Positions 62,305 to 64,000 of a stretch of 64,000 nt of DNA are shown in pieces. Source of the stretch: Hyphomicrobium sp. (GTDB lineage Bacteria > Pseudomonadota > Alphaproteobacteria > Rhizobiales > Hyphomicrobiaceae); the NCBI GenBank assembly GCA_002928955.1, contig PERT01000006.1, positions 21,621 to 85,620 of the forward strand, read 5' to 3'. Positions within the stretch are counted from its first letter, which is position 1. Each line of letters opens with the position of its first letter. Both the position numbers and the translations under genes were made by a program. Under the pieces are notes generated by a model. It saw only the letters and a list, made by a program, of their open reading frames with translations. It made no database searches and was not told the DNA's origin.

Positions 62305-63506
62305 GCGCGGGGTACCTGACCGTGCGTCCGATTGCGGTCGGCGAAACTCCAGGCAGCCATTGGTCCCGACGCATTCGCTGCACGCAAAATGGATAGCGGC
62401 GGCTTTTTCAACATGATCCACATGATGTGGGCCTTGTCGCCGTTCGTGAGTCGGCCAGCATAGAAGCGCTCAATCAGCTGCTGGGGCAGCAGGTAGAATC
62501 GCTCCATGATGTCGCGCCGCTCCCCCTGCAGGGCGCCGACGAAGAACATGCGATTGAGAAACCGGAAGAAGCCCCGGCTGTCCCAATGGTCCCGGGCCAT
62601 GCCGCCGAGATTTGCGGCGACCGTCGCGGTCTCGAAGTGGGGAAGGCGGCTCACGATGTCAGCGAGACGGACGGCGTCGGGTAGAGAATAGCTGGTCGTT
62701 GGGTGGAACAAACCGGCGCGAAGTCCCGATGCGGCGACGTCTTGTCCCACGGGCCAGAACGCCGTGTTATCGCCAGCCAGCACGATGGGCAGTACACCGC
62801 TTTCCTCGCGCGCGACATGCAGGATCTCGTAACCGTTGGCGGTCGCGTAGTCTGCCACGCGGCGCCTGAGCAGCGGCAGGTCGAGATCGCGCTTGTCGGA
62901 ATAGTATGTGTCCTCGATCAGCATCTCGGTCGGCGAGAACGGCAGGCAATAGACGAAGCGGTAGCCGTCGAACTGTTCGACACGGGCGTCCATGATGATC
63001 GGACGATCGAGGCCATGAGGCGCCTTCGTGCGCACCTCGAGCCCCAGGAATTTCTGGAATCCGAGCGCGACCTTGGCATCGCGTGGAAAGCCACGGCCGT
63101 CGAATACACAACGGCCTGTGATGCGTTCCTGGTTGTCGAGAACAACGCCGCCGGCTGCGACTGAGATCGCGCGGGCGTTGTAGCGGACGCTGTCGCCGAG
63201 TGCGGGTGCGATGACATCATGCAGCCGATCGGACGTAATTGAATGGTAACCCGTGGCCAGGATGCGCGAGTGCCCCGGGAAGCGAACCTCTTGCTCGGAC
63301 CACGACCGGCAGATCAGCGGTCTCAGCCATGCGAGCGCTTCGGGCGAAACATCCGAGCTGTGGAACGACCAGGTATGATTCCCGCCGAGCCTGTCTCCGG
63401 CTTCGAGCACCAGCACACGAACGTCGGGCCTTTGCTGTTTCAGGCGCCAGGCATTGAGCGCATTCGACAGCCCGCCGCCGACCAGGATGACATCATTGGC
63501 TGCCAC
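62301..63506 (-). CDS. crtY: Lycopene beta-cyclase CrtY
   Basis: A 401-residue flavoprotein-like cyclase: DVILVGGGLSNALNAWRL nucleotide-binding start, GGNHTWSFH (bacterial CrtY motif) and MLIEDTYYSD in mid-protein. It closes beta rings on lycopene, giving beta-carotene for CrtW. It lies 58 kb from crtW yet inside the same PGC. It is coupled to idi and is downstream of hemA on the same strand. Confidence 0.93.
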   Translation of the reverse strand: MAANDVILVGGGLSNALNAWRLKQQRPDVRVLVLEAGDRLGGNHTWSFHSSDVSPEALAWLRPLICRSWSEQEVRFPGHSRILATGYHSITSDRLHDVIAPALGDSVRYNARAISVAAGGVVLDNQERITGRCVFDGRGFPRDAKVALGFQKFLGLEVRTKAPHGLDRPIIMDARVEQFDGYRFVYCLPFSPTEMLIEDTYYSDKRDLDLPLLRRRVADYATANGYEILHVAREESGVLPIVLAGDNTAFWPVGQDVAASGLRAGLFHPTTSYSLPDAVRLADIVSRLPHFETATVAANLGGMARDHWDSRGFFRFLNRMFFVGALQGERRDIMERFYLLPQQLIERFYAGRLTNGDKAHIMWIMLKKPPLSILRAANASGPMAAWSFADRNRTHGQVPRA

Positions 63507-63703
63507 GAGCCGCTCCTCCGATGACCCAAGGGGGCCTGTTCATCTCGGTCGAACGTGTAGCAGGAGTTGGCTTTAGAAGCCATGTCGGTGGCTAAGACCT
63601 CTGACTGCGCCGCCGGTTACGCCATCCTGTTACTGATTTTAAGCCGGAGCGGGCACCGGTATCCAGGCGCTCTCGCAACCAATTTCAACGTCGCCGTCAG
63701 GGT

Positions 63704-64000
63704 CTACTCAGCCGCCAGGCGGACGTACTCGCCCTTGCCGACCGGGCACGCTTTCCACAGACTGGTCATGGCATCGACCAGTTGATCCATGTGAGCATTG
63801 CTGTGGACAGGGGTCGGCGTCAGCCGAAGGCGCTCGGTCCCTCGCGGTACCGTCGGATAGTTGATCGGCTGCACATAGATTCCATGTTTTTCGAGCATTG
63901 TATCCGACACGGCCTTGCAGTGGACCGGATTGCCGATCATCACCGGTACGATGTGGCTCGGGTTGGCGAGAACGGGAATGCGCGCTTCCGCGAAACGGCG
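63704..64000 (-). CDS. hemA: 5-aminolevulinate synthase, C-terminal part (5' end beyond window)
   Basis: The minus-strand frame enters from the window edge and reads ARIPVLANPSHIVPVMIG, then YVQPINYPTVPRGTERLRLTPTP, both diagnostic of the C-terminus of ALA synthase, a PLP enzyme joining glycine and succinyl-CoA (C4 pathway). It supplies the tetrapyrrole precursor. The 197 bases to crtY contain no clear terminator, so joint transcription is possible. Confidence 0.95.
   Translation of the reverse strand, partial: RRFAEARIPVLANPSHIVPVMIGNPVHCKAVSDTMLEKHGIYVQPINYPTVPRGTERLRLTPTPVHSNAHMDQLVDAMTSLWKACPVGKGEYVRLAAE

Noticed and set aside
63507..63703. Possible PpsR site or terminator between hemA and crtY
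   Set aside because: No TGT-N12-ACA match and no convincing stem with T run was found.

Overview
The window is a large piece of a photosynthesis gene cluster (PGC) from a GC-rich purple (aerobic or facultative) phototrophic alphaproteobacterium, most likely in Hyphomicrobiales/Rhizobiales. This rests on a type-2 reaction centre operon with a tetraheme PufC, a C4-pathway 5-aminolevulinate synthase, the canonical order crtEF-bchCXYZ-puf, Zur-type zinc control and a TadG-like gene. No genus can be fixed from sequence reading alone. No rRNA, tRNA, CRISPR array, transposase or integrase was seen.

Layout. 1-12.2 kb: an XdhC-like gene, crtI, crtE (Pantoea type), crtW, crtB, dxs, then bchI-bchD-bchO. 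The crtE-crtW-crtB block is bracketed by two inverted copies of a two-hairpin repeat, and a third element of the same design follows bchO. 12.4-47 kb: a roughly 35 kb stretch without photosynthesis genes. It holds glutaryl-CoA dehydrogenase, a response regulator plus TadG-like protein, a hybrid histidine kinase, a Pls-type nonribosomal peptide synthetase coupled to a diaminobutyrate aminotransferase, a secreted papain-like protein, a GNAT enzyme, a giant membrane/coiled-coil protein, a thiolase, zur-znuC-znuB, a methyltransferase, sorAB sulfite dehydrogenase with an ECF sigma/anti-sigma pair, tonB-exbD-exbB, a TonB-dependent receptor and a two-component pair. 47-61 kb: crtC-crtD facing away from the superoperon crtE-crtF-bchC-bchX-bchY-bchZ-pufQ-pufB-pufA-pufL-pufM-pufC. 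61-64 kb: idi (type 2), crtY and the 3' end of hemA.

How the genes work together. Dxs, Idi and two different CrtE proteins supply isoprenoid precursors. CrtB and CrtI make lycopene. CrtC, CrtD and CrtF then lead to spirilloxanthin-type carotenoids, while CrtY and CrtW lead to ketolated cyclic carotenoids such as echinenone or canthaxanthin. HemA and BchIDO/BchC/BchXYZ serve bacteriochlorophyll synthesis, and PufQBALMC builds LH1 and the reaction centre. Exact TGT-N12-ACA palindromes, the PpsR/CrtJ operator pattern, lie before crtD/crtE and (two in tandem) before bchC; a one-mismatch copy lies between dxs and bchI. ppsR, puhA, bchFNBHLM and lhaA are not in the window, so the PGC is split or continues past an edge.

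The most unusual item is the Pls-like synthetase with the EctB-like aminotransferase (18.8-24.2 kb). Its architecture (A, T, six membrane segments, three left-handed beta-helix domains) is that of synthetases making cationic homo-poly-amino acids. The neighbouring aminotransferase suggests diaminobutyrate as the monomer.
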